From: Bacteroides salyersiae WAL 10018 = DSM 18765 = JCM 12988
GTDB taxonomy: Bacteria; Bacteroidota; Bacteroidia; Bacteroidales; Bacteroidaceae
Direction: 5' to 3'
DNA: 64,000 nucleotides
Assembly (NCBI RefSeq): GCF_000381365.1
Contig: NZ_KB905466.1
Span: forward strand, 370,744 to 434,743
The position numbers and the translations under genes were made by a program. Position 1 is the first letter of the stretch. Every line of letters begins with the position of its first letter. Shown here piece after piece: positions 17,791 through 26,577 of the stretch. The notes below the pieces were generated by a model that worked only from the letters and a program-made list of their open reading frames with translations, did no database searches and was not told where the DNA came from.

Positions 17791-18603
17791 TTATTCCTCT
17801 ACTTTATAAGTAAGAGAATACTCTCTCTTCTTAGTTCTTTCATCATCCAACTTGTTATTGACAGTGTTCTCATCAACCTCAACAATAATCTTCACTTCTT
17901 TTCCCGGCAAAGTAGGCAAATAATTCGCAAGATCAAAGCTCTTGTAATATAAATACGGATAAGTACCTGCCACATTTGCAGAAATCAAAGTAACACCATC
18001 TTTTTCAGGTGTTCCACCATGACGCAAATAAAACTTAATAACGCCATCCTCAACCTCCTCATTAGGATAGTTTACCAATGTAAACGAATGCTGCTTTTCC
18101 TGAACATAATATGATATTCCAGCAAAAAGATAACGATTATCCAAAATATAGAAATTTTCTTCACTCGTGGAAGAAGAGCTCATCACGTTGGTAACACGTA
18201 TGATAGGAGCTGTAGCAACAGAATCATTGGAGGCTCCTTTTTCTGCTACACTCTCCACCGTACCATCTAACGATACAGCATAATTTAAAGTTACATTTTT
18301 CAACGTATTGGTTGCTCCCGAATTTCCACTCGCTTCATCATTGGAATAAGTGCAAGCAATATAGGCCATCTTGGTGGAAGAAGGATCAAATTTATAAGTT
18401 TCCTCGACAGCCACTAATGAAGTAGTAGTAGGTTGTATTTTAAGTTCACCTATTTTAAAATAAGTGCCTCCGTAAACAGAAGAAATAACCTCCACCGGTC
18501 CTTGCCATATAGGAGTATAATTATCATCTGAATTCATACAAGAAGTAAAACCAATACCCATTAAAACAATCAGGGTCAATACCAAAACTTTCACTTGTTT
18601 CAT
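17791..18603 (-). CDS. NigD-like lipoprotein
   Basis: A 270-aa surface lipoprotein. I chose the ATG at 18603 (MKQVKVLVLTLIVLMGIGFTSC, lipobox FTSC) rather than the longer frame start at 18627, because a -7 box (18625-18632) lies over that upstream start. The body is beta-rich: an N-terminal OB-like part (WQGPVEVISSVYGGTYFKIGE) and a second beta-sandwich with FYLRHGG. This two-part layout resembles NigD-like proteins, a guess based on overall pattern. It heads the NigD-Yip1-smpB-metH-nitroreductase run. Confidence 0.6.
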   Translation of the reverse strand: MKQVKVLVLTLIVLMGIGFTSCMNSDDNYTPIWQGPVEVISSVYGGTYFKIGELKIQPTTTSLVAVEETYKFDPSSTKMAYIACTYSNDEASGNSGATNTLKNVTLNYAVSLDGTVESVAEKGASNDSVATAPIIRVTNVMSSSSTSEENFYILDNRYLFAGISYYVQEKQHSFTLVNYPNEEVEDGVIKFYLRHGGTPEKDGVTLISANVAGTYPYLYYKSFDLANYLPTLPGKEVKIIVEVDENTVNNKLDDERTKKREYSLTYKVEE

Positions 18604-18624
18604 AAATCTATTTTTTAGAGTTTG

Positions 18625-18632
18625 CAAAGATA
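18625..18632 (-). promoter_or_regulatory. -7 promoter box TATCTTTG
   Basis: CAAAGATA on the plus strand is a perfect Bacteroides -7 element on the minus strand, 22 nt before the lipoprotein ATG. The -33 element is weak. It decides the start of the downstream CDS. Confidence 0.55.
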
Positions 18633-18804
18633 TAAATTCTAATTCACAATTAGTAAATGCAGAGACTTAAAAAATACTGCACCGGTTATTTAATTATTTC
18701 TCCAAACTCACTTTCTTGTATAAATCGGATGGACTAAATAGCATATCTTTATTTTTAACACCTAAATTATGATTATACGAAGAAATAAAGAACAGCCTTT
18801 TACA

Positions 18805-19305
18805 TCACTTTATTATCTCTCCAAACAGTTCTAAATGTTCATCTACATAACTTGCAATGATTACCGTCACCTGTTCCTCCATTTCAAAATACTCTTCTTC
18901 CAGCTCATCAAAAGCTTCATACTGTTCATACATTGCCATGAATTCATCTTCGGTACGCTCTTTTTCAAGATCTTCACGATGGGCATCATAAATTTTCTTT
19001 GCCCGATAGACAAGCTTAGAAAACTCTTCCGCCCCCCATAAACGCATTACTTTAGCAAAGGGATTATCAAAAATATAACCACCATATCCATTCTGAATCA
19101 ATTGACAGAAACCGCCTACCATAATCTCATCACGGAACATCTGATAAGCCAATAACGAATGTTGCTCACCCGTAAGCAAAGCCATTGTTCCGGCAGTCAG
19201 CTCACCTCCTATCGCTTCTTTATATTTATCGGTAAACACTTGGATAAACTCATCCATTCCCTCACCTGCCGCTTTTTGCAAGACCGCATCTGACAATTTT
19301 ATCAT
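18805..19305 (-). CDS. DMP19/DUF4375-like protein
   Basis: A 166-aa strongly acidic protein (runs such as DELEEEYFEMEEQ). The core GFCQLIQNGYGGYIFDNPF followed by WGAEEFSKLVYRAKKIYDAHRED is the DUF4375 signature shared with the DNA-mimic protein DMP19 of Neisseria. DNA mimicry here is only inferred from charge and family. It stands alone, with its own TAACTTTG -7 box at 19335-19342. Confidence 0.7.
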   Translation of the reverse strand: MIKLSDAVLQKAAGEGMDEFIQVFTDKYKEAIGGELTAGTMALLTGEQHSLLAYQMFRDEIMVGGFCQLIQNGYGGYIFDNPFAKVMRLWGAEEFSKLVYRAKKIYDAHREDLEKERTEDEFMAMYEQYEAFDELEEEYFEMEEQVTVIIASYVDEHLELFGEIIK

Positions 19306-19334
19306 AACTCTATTTGCTATTTATATTAATGTTG

Positions 19335-19342
19335 CAAAGTTA
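19335..19342 (-). promoter_or_regulatory. -7 promoter box TAACTTTG
   Basis: CAAAGTTA on the plus strand gives TAACTTTG on the minus strand, 30 nt before the DMP19-like start. Confidence 0.5.
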
Positions 19343-19426
19343 CGAACTTTATTAAAGAAACCTCTTTTTGACAACTACTATTTTCAAGTATATATAAATG
19401 TATGGTTTGAGAACATATATATTATG

Positions 19427-19484
19427 TTTGTTTGTGTGTGTAATAGGTAGGTGGTACCACCTACCTATTACACACACAAACAAA
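19427..19484. repeat. 58-bp perfect palindrome
   Basis: Two 29-bp arms meet with no loop at GGTGGT/ACCACC (axis between 19455 and 19456). The outer half is GT-rich (TTTGTTTGTGTGTG), the inner half TAATAGGTAGGTGGT. It stands in the 404-bp divergent spacer between the DMP19-like gene (minus) and the pectate lyase (plus), upstream of both. Outside it the spacer is AT-rich and shows no gene. Confidence 0.9.
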
Positions 19485-19709
19485 TTAAATTATATACTTA
19501 AGAAACACCTAAAAAAAAGATATAATAGTAATGTAAAATCAACTATCAATAGATGACATACCTATTAACAATATATGTAACAGCACATTACATATATTGA
19601 TATATTCTATTCATAAAAGCCAATAGTTACACATAGAAAAATAATTTATCCACATACCTAAAGAAGATAATCCCGAACTTTGCCTAAAAATAAAATAGAT
19701 AAGTAGTTT

Positions 19710-21440
19710 ATGAAACGAATCATTACTTTATTTTCGATACTAATCATAGTAGCAGCGTTAATCAGCGATCTTCATGCCCAGACAACTCCAGCTTTCCCGG
19801 GTGCAGAAGGCTTTGCTCGTTATACCACCACCGGAGGGCGTGGCGGTAGTGTATATCATGTCACGAATCTAAACGACAGCGGTTCCGGCTCGCTTCGCGA
19901 AGGATTGAAAAGCGGTAACCGTATTATCGTATTCGATGTATCCGGAACTATTGCATTAAAAAGTACACTTGAAATAAAAAACGGAAACATAACAATTGCC
20001 GGCCAAACAGCTCCAGGAGATGGCATCTGCATCAAAAACTACTCAGTTGTAATTAAAGCGAGCAATGTTATTATCCGATTTATCCGTTGCCGGATGGGAG
20101 ACGAAGAGCAAACAGAAGACGATGCTATGTGGGGACGCAATCAAAGTAATGTAATCATTGACCATTGTACGATGAGTTGGAGTACAGATGAATGCTCTTC
20201 TTTTTACGGAAATAAAAATTTCACAATGCAATGGTGTATCCTGAGTGAAAGTCTAACCAATTCCGTACATGGAAAAGGTAGCCACGGATATGGCGGCATC
20301 TGGGGAGGTGAAGGTGCTACTTTTCATCACAATTTATTAGCACATCATAAAAGTCGTACCCCCAGACTTTGCGGAAGCCGTTATACAGGAAGACCCGATG
20401 ATGAAATGGTCGATTTGCGCAATAATGTATTTTATAATTGGGGACCGACTAATGGCGGATATGCCGGAGAAGGAGGTAATTATAATTTTATCAACAACTA
20501 TTATAAACCAGGACCTTCAACTGCAACTAAAGAAGGTATCACCTATCGCATTTTTTCACCAAACGCAGATGATGGGAAATACGTAAACGAAGCTGGTGTT
20601 TGGGGAAAATTCTATGTATCAGGAAATTATTTTGATGACACTTGTTCTAAGCTGAGTAGCAAATCTAAAGCCAATATCGCTAAAACAAATGCAGACAATT
20701 GGGTTGGAATCCATCCGGATACCGATAATGCCCCATTACCCGGAGGGAGTATTGAAAACATCAAAAGTGTAACAGAATTTGAAGCTGCCCCTACTACTAC
20801 CCATACAGCAATAGAAACATACGAAAAAGTGTTAACCTATGTCGGAGCAAGCTTGAAACGCGACGTGATAGACACTCGTATCATGTCTGATGTACGCAGT
20901 GGCGGTTACACTTTTGAAGGTTCCAATAAAAGCACTAACGGACTCATCGACTCTCAGACCAATTGTGAAGGTTATATCACCTATAACTCAGAAAGCAAAC
21001 CTACAGACAGTAACAATGACGGAATTCCCGATGAATGGGCCAATAAATATCTGCCTCAAGGTAAAACATACAAAGATATTGATGAAGAAACCGGATATTG
21101 TTATCTTGAACTATATATCAACAGCTTGGTAGACGAACTGATGAAAGCCGGATATGAAAACGCAGAGTTTTCTCCGAGCAAAGACGATTTCGGTTTAAAA
21201 GGATCACCTACAGGTATCGGAGAAACGAGCACTTCTTCAAATCTGTCTCTACATAAAGAAGGTAATAAGGTTGTTATTTTAGGATTAGAGGGTAAAAGCA
21301 TTATTGAAGTTTATGATTTGATGGGGCGACTGCTGAGTTCGCAAACAAACTACAACCCCAAACAGGAAATCACCCTCCTGCAACCTGTGATTATCAGAGT
21401 AACCGACACTCAACAAACAAAAAGTTTCAAAGTCCTTTAA
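19710..21440 (+). CDS. Secreted pectate lyase (PL1-like) with T9SS-type C-terminal domain
   Basis: A 576-aa exported polysaccharide lyase. A signal peptide ends SDLHAQ. The right-handed parallel beta-helix (~25-420) starts FPGAEGFARYTTTGGRGG and has VYHVTNLNDSGSGSLREGL, FDVSGTI and ITIAGQTAPGDG, typical of bacterial pectate lyases that cleave polygalacturonate by beta-elimination. The last ~75 residues (IEVYDLMGRLLSSQ...VIIRVTDTQQTKSFKVL) resemble the type IX secretion sorting domain. That is odd in a Bacteroides-like genome, where T9SS is generally absent. It ends in a terminator that includes the stop codon. Confidence 0.85.
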   Translation: MKRIITLFSILIIVAALISDLHAQTTPAFPGAEGFARYTTTGGRGGSVYHVTNLNDSGSGSLREGLKSGNRIIVFDVSGTIALKSTLEIKNGNITIAGQTAPGDGICIKNYSVVIKASNVIIRFIRCRMGDEEQTEDDAMWGRNQSNVIIDHCTMSWSTDECSSFYGNKNFTMQWCILSESLTNSVHGKGSHGYGGIWGGEGATFHHNLLAHHKSRTPRLCGSRYTGRPDDEMVDLRNNVFYNWGPTNGGYAGEGGNYNFINNYYKPGPSTATKEGITYRIFSPNADDGKYVNEAGVWGKFYVSGNYFDDTCSKLSSKSKANIAKTNADNWVGIHPDTDNAPLPGGSIENIKSVTEFEAAPTTTHTAIETYEKVLTYVGASLKRDVIDTRIMSDVRSGGYTFEGSNKSTNGLIDSQTNCEGYITYNSESKPTDSNNDGIPDEWANKYLPQGKTYKDIDEETGYCYLELYINSLVDELMKAGYENAEFSPSKDDFGLKGSPTGIGETSTSSNLSLHKEGNKVVILGLEGKSIIEVYDLMGRLLSSQTNYNPKQEITLLQPVIIRVTDTQQTKSFKVL

Positions 21441-21460
21441 CAAAAGGACTTTTCTTTTTT
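21429..21460 (+). terminator. Terminator after pectate lyase
   Basis: AAAGTCCTTT-AACA-AAAGGACTTT followed by TTCTTTTTT. The left arm includes the last codons and stop of the lyase gene. Confidence 0.85.
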
Positions 21461-21878
21461 AATGATGGGACATCCCTAAATACATCCCAATAAAATAAGG
21501 TATAAGCCAAATACACCACACAAAAATACTGAAACGATTAAAATGTGCTTTTGCAGTAGAAGAACCTTTCGTATAAGTCCAAATAGCCCACATCGCATGT
21601 ACCAGCATCAGTAAAATGGCAATCACACCGGTCACCGTATGTATTTCATCATGAAGATGGGTCATATGCGCGATACTCTTCATTAATCCCGTTCCTACTG
21701 CATCACACACCAATCCGGAAAGAAAAAAGAGAATGTGCCAGAATTTCAATTTTCCCTGCACATGCTCTCCCCATACTCCAATAGTATAAAATATCAAAGC
21801 ACCCGTTATCACACAAATGGCTGCTATCAAATAATGCATATCTACTTGGTCGAACTCCATAATCATAAATTTTATCAA
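21459..21878 (-). CDS. HsmA-like (TIGR03987-type) membrane protein
   Basis: A 139-aa protein with four predicted helices (~10-32, ~40-62, ~75-98, ~110-132) and several conserved His (HLHDEIHTVTG). GVWGEHVQGKLKFWHILFF and FLSGLVCDAVGTGLM resemble the HsmA/TIGR03987 family of uncharacterised membrane proteins. The true start may be the ATG at 21860 (MEFDQVDMHYL). It converges on the pectate lyase; function unknown. Confidence 0.6.
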   Translation of the reverse strand: MIKFMIMEFDQVDMHYLIAAICVITGALIFYTIGVWGEHVQGKLKFWHILFFLSGLVCDAVGTGLMKSIAHMTHLHDEIHTVTGVIAILLMLVHAMWAIWTYTKGSSTAKAHFNRFSIFVWCIWLIPYFIGMYLGMSHH

Positions 21879-21990
21879 AGAACAAACTGTCCGGTGAATA
21901 GTTCAATCCCAAAATGTAATCTCCACATTACAATAAGCGAACTCCCTCCCTCCTATTTTATTCTTTTCATAAAAAAGTAATAAAAGCCGA

Positions 21991-22021
21991 TTTGCAAAAA
22001 CCAATAAAACGAGTACCTTTG
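21991..22021 (+). promoter_or_regulatory. Promoter of NifU-like/GGGtGRT operon
   Basis: TTTG at 21991-21994, 19-bp spacer, TACCTTTG at 22014-22021: a full match to the Bacteroides consensus, 61 nt before the ATG at 22083. Confidence 0.8.
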
Positions 22022-22082
22022 CGTGCAATTTGAGAATAGTGACTACGTATTTTTAATTATATTACTTAAAAAAGAGCTAATT

Positions 22083-22784
22083 ATGACTTATTCACACGAA
22101 GTGGAACACATGTGTGTTGTAAAGAAGGGTCCTAACCACGGACCGGCTCCCATACCCGAAGAAGGAAAATGGGTAAAATCAAAAGAAATCGTTGATATTT
22201 CAGGTCTGACACATGGTGTTGGTTGGTGTGCTCCTCAGCAGGGTGCTTGTAAACTTACTCTGAACGTAAAAGAAGGTGTCATCCAGGAAGCTCTGGTTGA
22301 AACTATCGGATGTTCGGGTATGACTCACTCGGCTGCTATGGCTGCAGAAATTCTTCCGGGTAAAACAATCCTCGAAGCATTGAATACCGACCTTGTTTGC
22401 GACGCTATCAACACTGCTATGCGCGAACTTTTCTTACAGATTGTTTACGGACGTACTCAGTCGGCTTTCTCAGAAGGCGGTCTGATCATCGGTGCCGGTC
22501 TGGAAGATTTAGGTAAAGGTCTGCGTAGCCAAGTAGGTACACTGTACGGTACTTTAGCTAAAGGTCCTCGTTATCTTGAAATGGCAGAAGGCTATATCAA
22601 GAACATCTTCTTGGACAAAAACGATGAGATCTGCGGATACGAATTCGTACACATGGGTAAGTTCATGGACGAAATCAAAAAAGGAACCGATGCTAACGAA
22701 GCTTTGAAAAAAGTAACCGGCACATACGGACGCGTAACAGCAGAACAGGGAGCAGTTAAACATATTGATCCACGTCACGAATAA
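22083..22784 (+). CDS. NifU N-terminal-like Fe-S scaffold protein
   Basis: A 233-aa protein with a NifU/IscU-like fold part: Cys49 (VGWCAPQ), Cys56, Cys77 (TIGCSGMTH) and Cys106 (DLVCDAIN) could bind an Fe-S cluster. It is the usual upstream partner of GGGtGRT proteins and is annotated in databases as an iron-sulfur scaffold. The ATG at 22083 is preferred to the frame start 22023, which lies inside the leader. It uses codons typical of highly expressed genes. It is separated from the next gene by 20 bp with a purine-rich GGAGGAAAAG. Confidence 0.75.
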   Translation: MTYSHEVEHMCVVKKGPNHGPAPIPEEGKWVKSKEIVDISGLTHGVGWCAPQQGACKLTLNVKEGVIQEALVETIGCSGMTHSAAMAAEILPGKTILEALNTDLVCDAINTAMRELFLQIVYGRTQSAFSEGGLIIGAGLEDLGKGLRSQVGTLYGTLAKGPRYLEMAEGYIKNIFLDKNDEICGYEFVHMGKFMDEIKKGTDANEALKKVTGTYGRVTAEQGAVKHIDPRHE

Positions 22785-22804
22785 TATAAGGAGGAAAAGA
22801 AACT

Positions 22805-23815
22805 ATGATTAGAGAAGTAAAATTTGAAAGTCAAGACCGTCGTATCAAAGGTATCATCGAAGCTTTGAACGCTAACGGCATCAAAGACATCGAAGAAGCT
22901 AACGCAATCTGCGAAGCTGCCGGACTTGATCCTTATAAGACGTGTGAAGAAACTCAGCCTATCTGTTTTGAAAACGCAAAGTGGGCTTACGTAGTAGGTG
23001 TTGCTATTGCTCTCAAAAAAGGCTGTAAGAATGCTGCTGATGCTGCCGAAGCTATCGGTATCGGTCTTCAGGCATTCTGTATTCCGGGTTCAGTAGCCGA
23101 CGACCGTAAGGTTGGTATCGGTCATGGCAACCTGGCTGCAATGTTGCTGCGTGAAGAAACTAAATGTTTCGCATTCTTAGCCGGTCACGAATCATTCGCT
23201 GCTGCCGAAGGTGCAATCAAAATCGCTGCTAAAGCAGACAAAGTACGTAAAGAGCCCTTGCGTTGTATCTTGAACGGTCTTGGAAAAGACGCTGCTCAGA
23301 TCATCTCACGCATCAATGGCTTTACTTATGTTCAGACTCAATTCGATTATTACACAAGTGAACTGAAAGTAGTTCGCGAAATCGCTTACTCTGACGGTGA
23401 ACGTGCAAAAGTAAAATGCTATGGTGCTGATGACGTTCGCGAAGGTGTAGCTATCATGTGGAAAGAAGGCGTAGATGTTTCCATTACCGGTAACTCTACT
23501 AACCCGACACGTTTCCAACACCCGGTTGCCGGTACATACAAGAAAGAACGCGTATTAGCTGGTAAGCCCTATTTCTCAGTAGCTTCCGGTGGTGGTACAG
23601 GTCGTACTCTTCACCCGGATAACATGGCTGCCGGACCTGCTTCATATGGTATGACCGACACTATGGGCCGTATGCACTCAGACGCTCAGTTCGCTGGTTC
23701 TTCATCAGTTCCTGCTCACGTGGAAATGATGGGATTCCTCGGCATCGGTAACAACCCGATGGTAGGATGTACAGTGGCTTGTGCTGTAGACGTGGCTACT
23801 GCTTTGAGCAAGTAA
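22805..23815 (+). CDS. GGGtGRT protein (integration target gene)
   Basis: A 336-aa protein of unknown function named for its motif GGGTGRT (residues 262-268, SVASGGGTGRTLHP). It always pairs with the NifU-like protein. Its 3' end is the target of a site-specific element: from codon 281 (YGMTD) the last 56 codons also occur at 35252 and 39849, with near-identical protein but differing in synonymous sites. The current tail thus came with the youngest element and keeps the protein complete. Tail variants end in VDVATALSK here, VDVAQALSK and VDIAQALAK in the other copies. Confidence 0.88.
   Translation: MIREVKFESQDRRIKGIIEALNANGIKDIEEANAICEAAGLDPYKTCEETQPICFENAKWAYVVGVAIALKKGCKNAADAAEAIGIGLQAFCIPGSVADDRKVGIGHGNLAAMLLREETKCFAFLAGHESFAAAEGAIKIAAKADKVRKEPLRCILNGLGKDAAQIISRINGFTYVQTQFDYYTSELKVVREIAYSDGERAKVKCYGADDVREGVAIMWKEGVDVSITGNSTNPTRFQHPVAGTYKKERVLAGKPYFSVASGGGTGRTLHPDNMAAGPASYGMTDTMGRMHSDAQFAGSSSVPAHVEMMGFLGIGNNPMVGCTVACAVDVATALSK
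23645..23655 (+). other. Attachment core, left end of element I
   Basis: TATGGTATGAC, within codons 281-284 of the GGGtGRT gene (YGMT). Copies at 35252-35262 and 39849-39859. Similarity between copies begins at CTGCTTC just upstream (23637, 35244, 39841) and runs rightward to the stop codon, so crossover is at or near this core. Confidence 0.75.
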
Positions 23816-23836
23816 TTTAAGTTACTTAATACAGAT

Positions 23837-23873
23837 AAACTCCTGTAATCCTTATGGTTGCAGGAGTTTTTTA
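23837..23873 (+). terminator. Terminator after GGGtGRT gene
   Basis: AAACTCCTG...CAGGAGTTTTTTA: 9-bp stem with T tail. It is supplied by element I with the new gene tail; the other two tails have different terminators. Confidence 0.85.
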
Positions 23874-24159
23874 TTTGTGGTAACTTGACTTAGATAACAG
23901 ATTGAAGCACCTTGCATCACTCATTATTTGGAGTGAATGAATGGTGAATCAGTAAGGAGATAACAAGATAAATCCTGCTTTATTTAAGTCCAAACAACTC
24001 ATGTAAAGAGTAGCCAATTACCCCTCAAATCAAGCCATAAACAGGTTACTTTTGCAGCCGATTTGCAGCCGAATTTGCCATTCTTAAAAAACGGCTGCAA
24101 GAATTGGCATAATCAACTATAATACAATGCGATACACTCCATATAACATTTAATTTAAA
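23874..24159 (+). promoter_or_regulatory. Spacer between attL terminator and integrase
   Basis: No gene. Near 24050-24105 there are short repeats TTTGCAGCCGA / TTTGCAGCCGAA and the inverted form CGGCTGCAAGAATTGGCA, which could be integrase arm sites or an operator for int. A clear -7 box was not found. Confidence 0.4.
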
Positions 24160-25377
24160 ATGGAGAAACATTGTACAATGGTTTACTTTTCATTAAGAGA
24201 AAGTAAGCAAAACAAAAAAGGTCTATCACCTATTGAGGTTTCAATCACCACTAACGGAAAGAGAATCTACTTTAGTACAGGTAAACACGTACCTGCTGCT
24301 GACTGGAACAAAGAGAAGCAAGCTGTAAAAGGCAAGAGTGAAGAAGCGCAGCTAATCAACGGTTATCTGATTCAACTACGGAATAAGATATATCAAAAAG
24401 AAATTGAGCTACTCCAAAAGGGGTATCTTATCACTGCTGAACTATTAAAAGAAGCTATCACAGATAAGGTGGAAGCTCTGAACGAGAAGACTTTATTGGA
24501 TGTTCTGAACGAACATAATACAGAGCGCAAAGCAATGGTAGGTAAAACTGTTGCCCCTGCCACTTATTGGGTGTTTGAATATACAGGCAGATTATTCAAA
24601 GAGTTTATTCAGAAGAAATATGAGCGTAAGGACTTATATTTAAGAGAGATAAACTTGGGCTTCATTCAAGGATTCCATGCTTTCCTTTTAGGAGAGAAGA
24701 AGATGGGACAAAACTCCTGCACCAAACATTTAAAGTTCTTAAAGAAGTTGCTAAATTTAGCTGTCGCCAACTCTTATATATCCTACAATCCTGTAAATGC
24801 TTATAAAGTAGAACGCGAACCCGTAGAAGTGGATTTCTTGGATGAAGAAGAATTGAGGAAGATTATCAACTTTGATACTCCCCTACCAAGATTGGAACGA
24901 GCTAAAGATATGTTTCTCTTTGGGTGCTTCACAGGGCTTAGCTACATTGACATTAAGACCTTGACACCAGAACACTTTGAGAAAGATAACACTGGCAGAA
25001 TATGGATTAAGAAACGTAGGGTTAAGACAGGGGTTCTATCACGCATTCCCCTACTCCCCATCGCCAAACTGATATTGGATAAGTACAAAGGTGGAGAGAA
25101 ATTACTCCCTATTCAAGACCCTGCGGACATCAACAAATATCTAAAGGATATAGCTATACTTTGTGGAATTAATAAACGAATTTGCTTCCACACAAGTAGG
25201 CACACCTTTGCAAGTACAATTACTTTAGCCAATAACATATCGCTGGAAGTTGTTTCTAAGATGTTAGGACATACCAATACACGAATGACTGCCCACTATG
25301 CAAAGCTGATAGACAAGTGCATAGGTGAGCAGATGGATAAACTCATGGATACGTTTACAGGAGCTTCTGATTACTAA
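24160..25377 (+). CDS. int: Tyrosine recombinase / integrase (IntDOT-like)
   Basis: A 405-aa integrase with N-terminal arm-binding domain (~1-95), core-binding SAM-like domain (~105-205) and catalytic domain (~225-400). Catalytic residues: H344xxR347 in HTSRH, H371 in LGHTNTR and nucleophile Y380 in AHYAKL. The first conserved Arg is replaced by S261 (FTGLSYIDI), as is known for the CTnDOT integrase IntDOT. It lies next to attL and should catalyse insertion into the GGGtGRT gene. Confidence 0.9.
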   Translation: MEKHCTMVYFSLRESKQNKKGLSPIEVSITTNGKRIYFSTGKHVPAADWNKEKQAVKGKSEEAQLINGYLIQLRNKIYQKEIELLQKGYLITAELLKEAITDKVEALNEKTLLDVLNEHNTERKAMVGKTVAPATYWVFEYTGRLFKEFIQKKYERKDLYLREINLGFIQGFHAFLLGEKKMGQNSCTKHLKFLKKLLNLAVANSYISYNPVNAYKVEREPVEVDFLDEEELRKIINFDTPLPRLERAKDMFLFGCFTGLSYIDIKTLTPEHFEKDNTGRIWIKKRRVKTGVLSRIPLLPIAKLILDKYKGGEKLLPIQDPADINKYLKDIAILCGINKRICFHTSRHTFASTITLANNISLEVVSKMLGHTNTRMTAHYAKLIDKCIGEQMDKLMDTFTGASDY

Positions 25378-25457
25378 AGCATATCCTATCCACAAATTCC
25401 TCACTTGTAGCAATGCAGGTGGGGATTATTTTTTAATTTTGCCTTAAACTAATAATT

Positions 25458-26300
25458 ATGGAGAAGCTAAAGGAAGATTACATAAGCATTGATACTCGTT
25501 TGGAATACATGGAAGCCATAGCCGTTAAATATGTTCCAGACGTAGATATAGACCCAGCCACAGGAGAAAGATACGTCTGCGGCACTACCGCCTTACCCCT
25601 ATTCATAAGAAGATACAATCAGAATGAACTATATGGTAATTTCACATACGAAGATTATATAGCCAATGAGGACATACAGAATACATTGAAAGGTTTGGGA
25701 GTTGATATAGATAAGTTCTGGTTTCTACTTCTGTTCATCTTTGACTATACTTGTGGAACGTGCTTGGACGGAATGAAAGCTACAGGCATTGGAATAGAAC
25801 AACTCATCAAATTCGCCAAAGCCATAGCTGACAACCATAAGGAGATTAACCAATTTGGAGTAAGTTTTAAAAAGCCTATTACCGTCTCTGTAAAGATTGA
25901 AGGCAAGCATCAGATAGTAATTGACAATGCCAATGCAATAGGTTACTTGGCTACTATCATTGCCAACAACCTAAAAGAGATAGAGGAACATCCTTGGATG
26001 CAGAACCAACAAGTCAGCATAAGCACCCATGCAGAAGAAAAGGAATCCGTTCAGATATGGCTGTTCTATAAGATGTTCAATGACTTCTTCAATTTAGAGC
26101 CATATAATAAGCTGTTTAATGTCAGACAGAAGAAAGGAAGCACCATATCACTTAGTAAGACATTGCTCATATCAAGGCTTATCTACTTCACTAAGCTATC
26201 TAAACATAGTAAATTCTCAGATGATGAAGATGTCCTAAAAGGTTACATCAAGCAATATAAAGACAAGAGAATTGATACTGCGAACAGCATATACTTCTAA
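25458..26300 (+). CDS. Element protein of unknown function
   Basis: A 280-aa soluble protein that I do not recognise. It has no signal peptide. Hydrophobic residues cluster at FWFLLLFIFDY (~97-107) and the sequence is Lys/Ile-rich, with a C-terminal basic region (SKTLLISRLIYFTKLSKHSKF). It starts 80 bp after int on the same strand and ends in a strong terminator at 26322. Position next to the integrase suggests a role in element maintenance, but there is no motif to support it. Confidence 0.6.
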   Translation: MEKLKEDYISIDTRLEYMEAIAVKYVPDVDIDPATGERYVCGTTALPLFIRRYNQNELYGNFTYEDYIANEDIQNTLKGLGVDIDKFWFLLLFIFDYTCGTCLDGMKATGIGIEQLIKFAKAIADNHKEINQFGVSFKKPITVSVKIEGKHQIVIDNANAIGYLATIIANNLKEIEEHPWMQNQQVSISTHAEEKESVQIWLFYKMFNDFFNLEPYNKLFNVRQKKGSTISLSKTLLISRLIYFTKLSKHSKFSDDEDVLKGYIKQYKDKRIDTANSIYF

Positions 26301-26321
26301 TAAACTTCTGATAATTAATAC

Positions 26322-26371
26322 AGTCCTGCTCCGTACCATTAAGAGGGTACATAAGAGCAGGACTTTTTTTC
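26322..26371 (+). terminator. Terminator after 25458 gene
   Basis: AGTCCTGCTC...GAGCAGGACT with an inner TACC/GGTA pairing, then TTTTTTT. Confidence 0.9.
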
Positions 26372-26372
26372 T

Positions 26373-26504
26373 CTCTTTTAATCCTGCCATTATATCCCAT
26401 CTTTGCAGCGTCAAAACGATAGCGGACGAGCTGACAATTAAGAGGGGAAGTAAAACCACCCATTAATTTCTCTCTTTTAATCAGCCCAGAAGCAAGTAGT
26501 TTTG
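26373..26504 (+). promoter_or_regulatory. Duplicated promoter-like module before ParB-like gene
   Basis: Two modules share TCTCTCTTTTAATC, an 18-bp variable stretch and TTTGCAGCG. The second contains a perfect -7 box TAGTTTTG (26497-26504); the first reads ATCTTTG. Spacing is identical in both. Either tandem promoters or a promoter plus a repeated operator. Confidence 0.55.
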
Positions 26505-26577
26505 CAGCGTAATCAGAAAGCCAAGTGCGCATAGGTTGGACGGTTACAAAGAACTTAATTTGATAATTAAAAACAAG

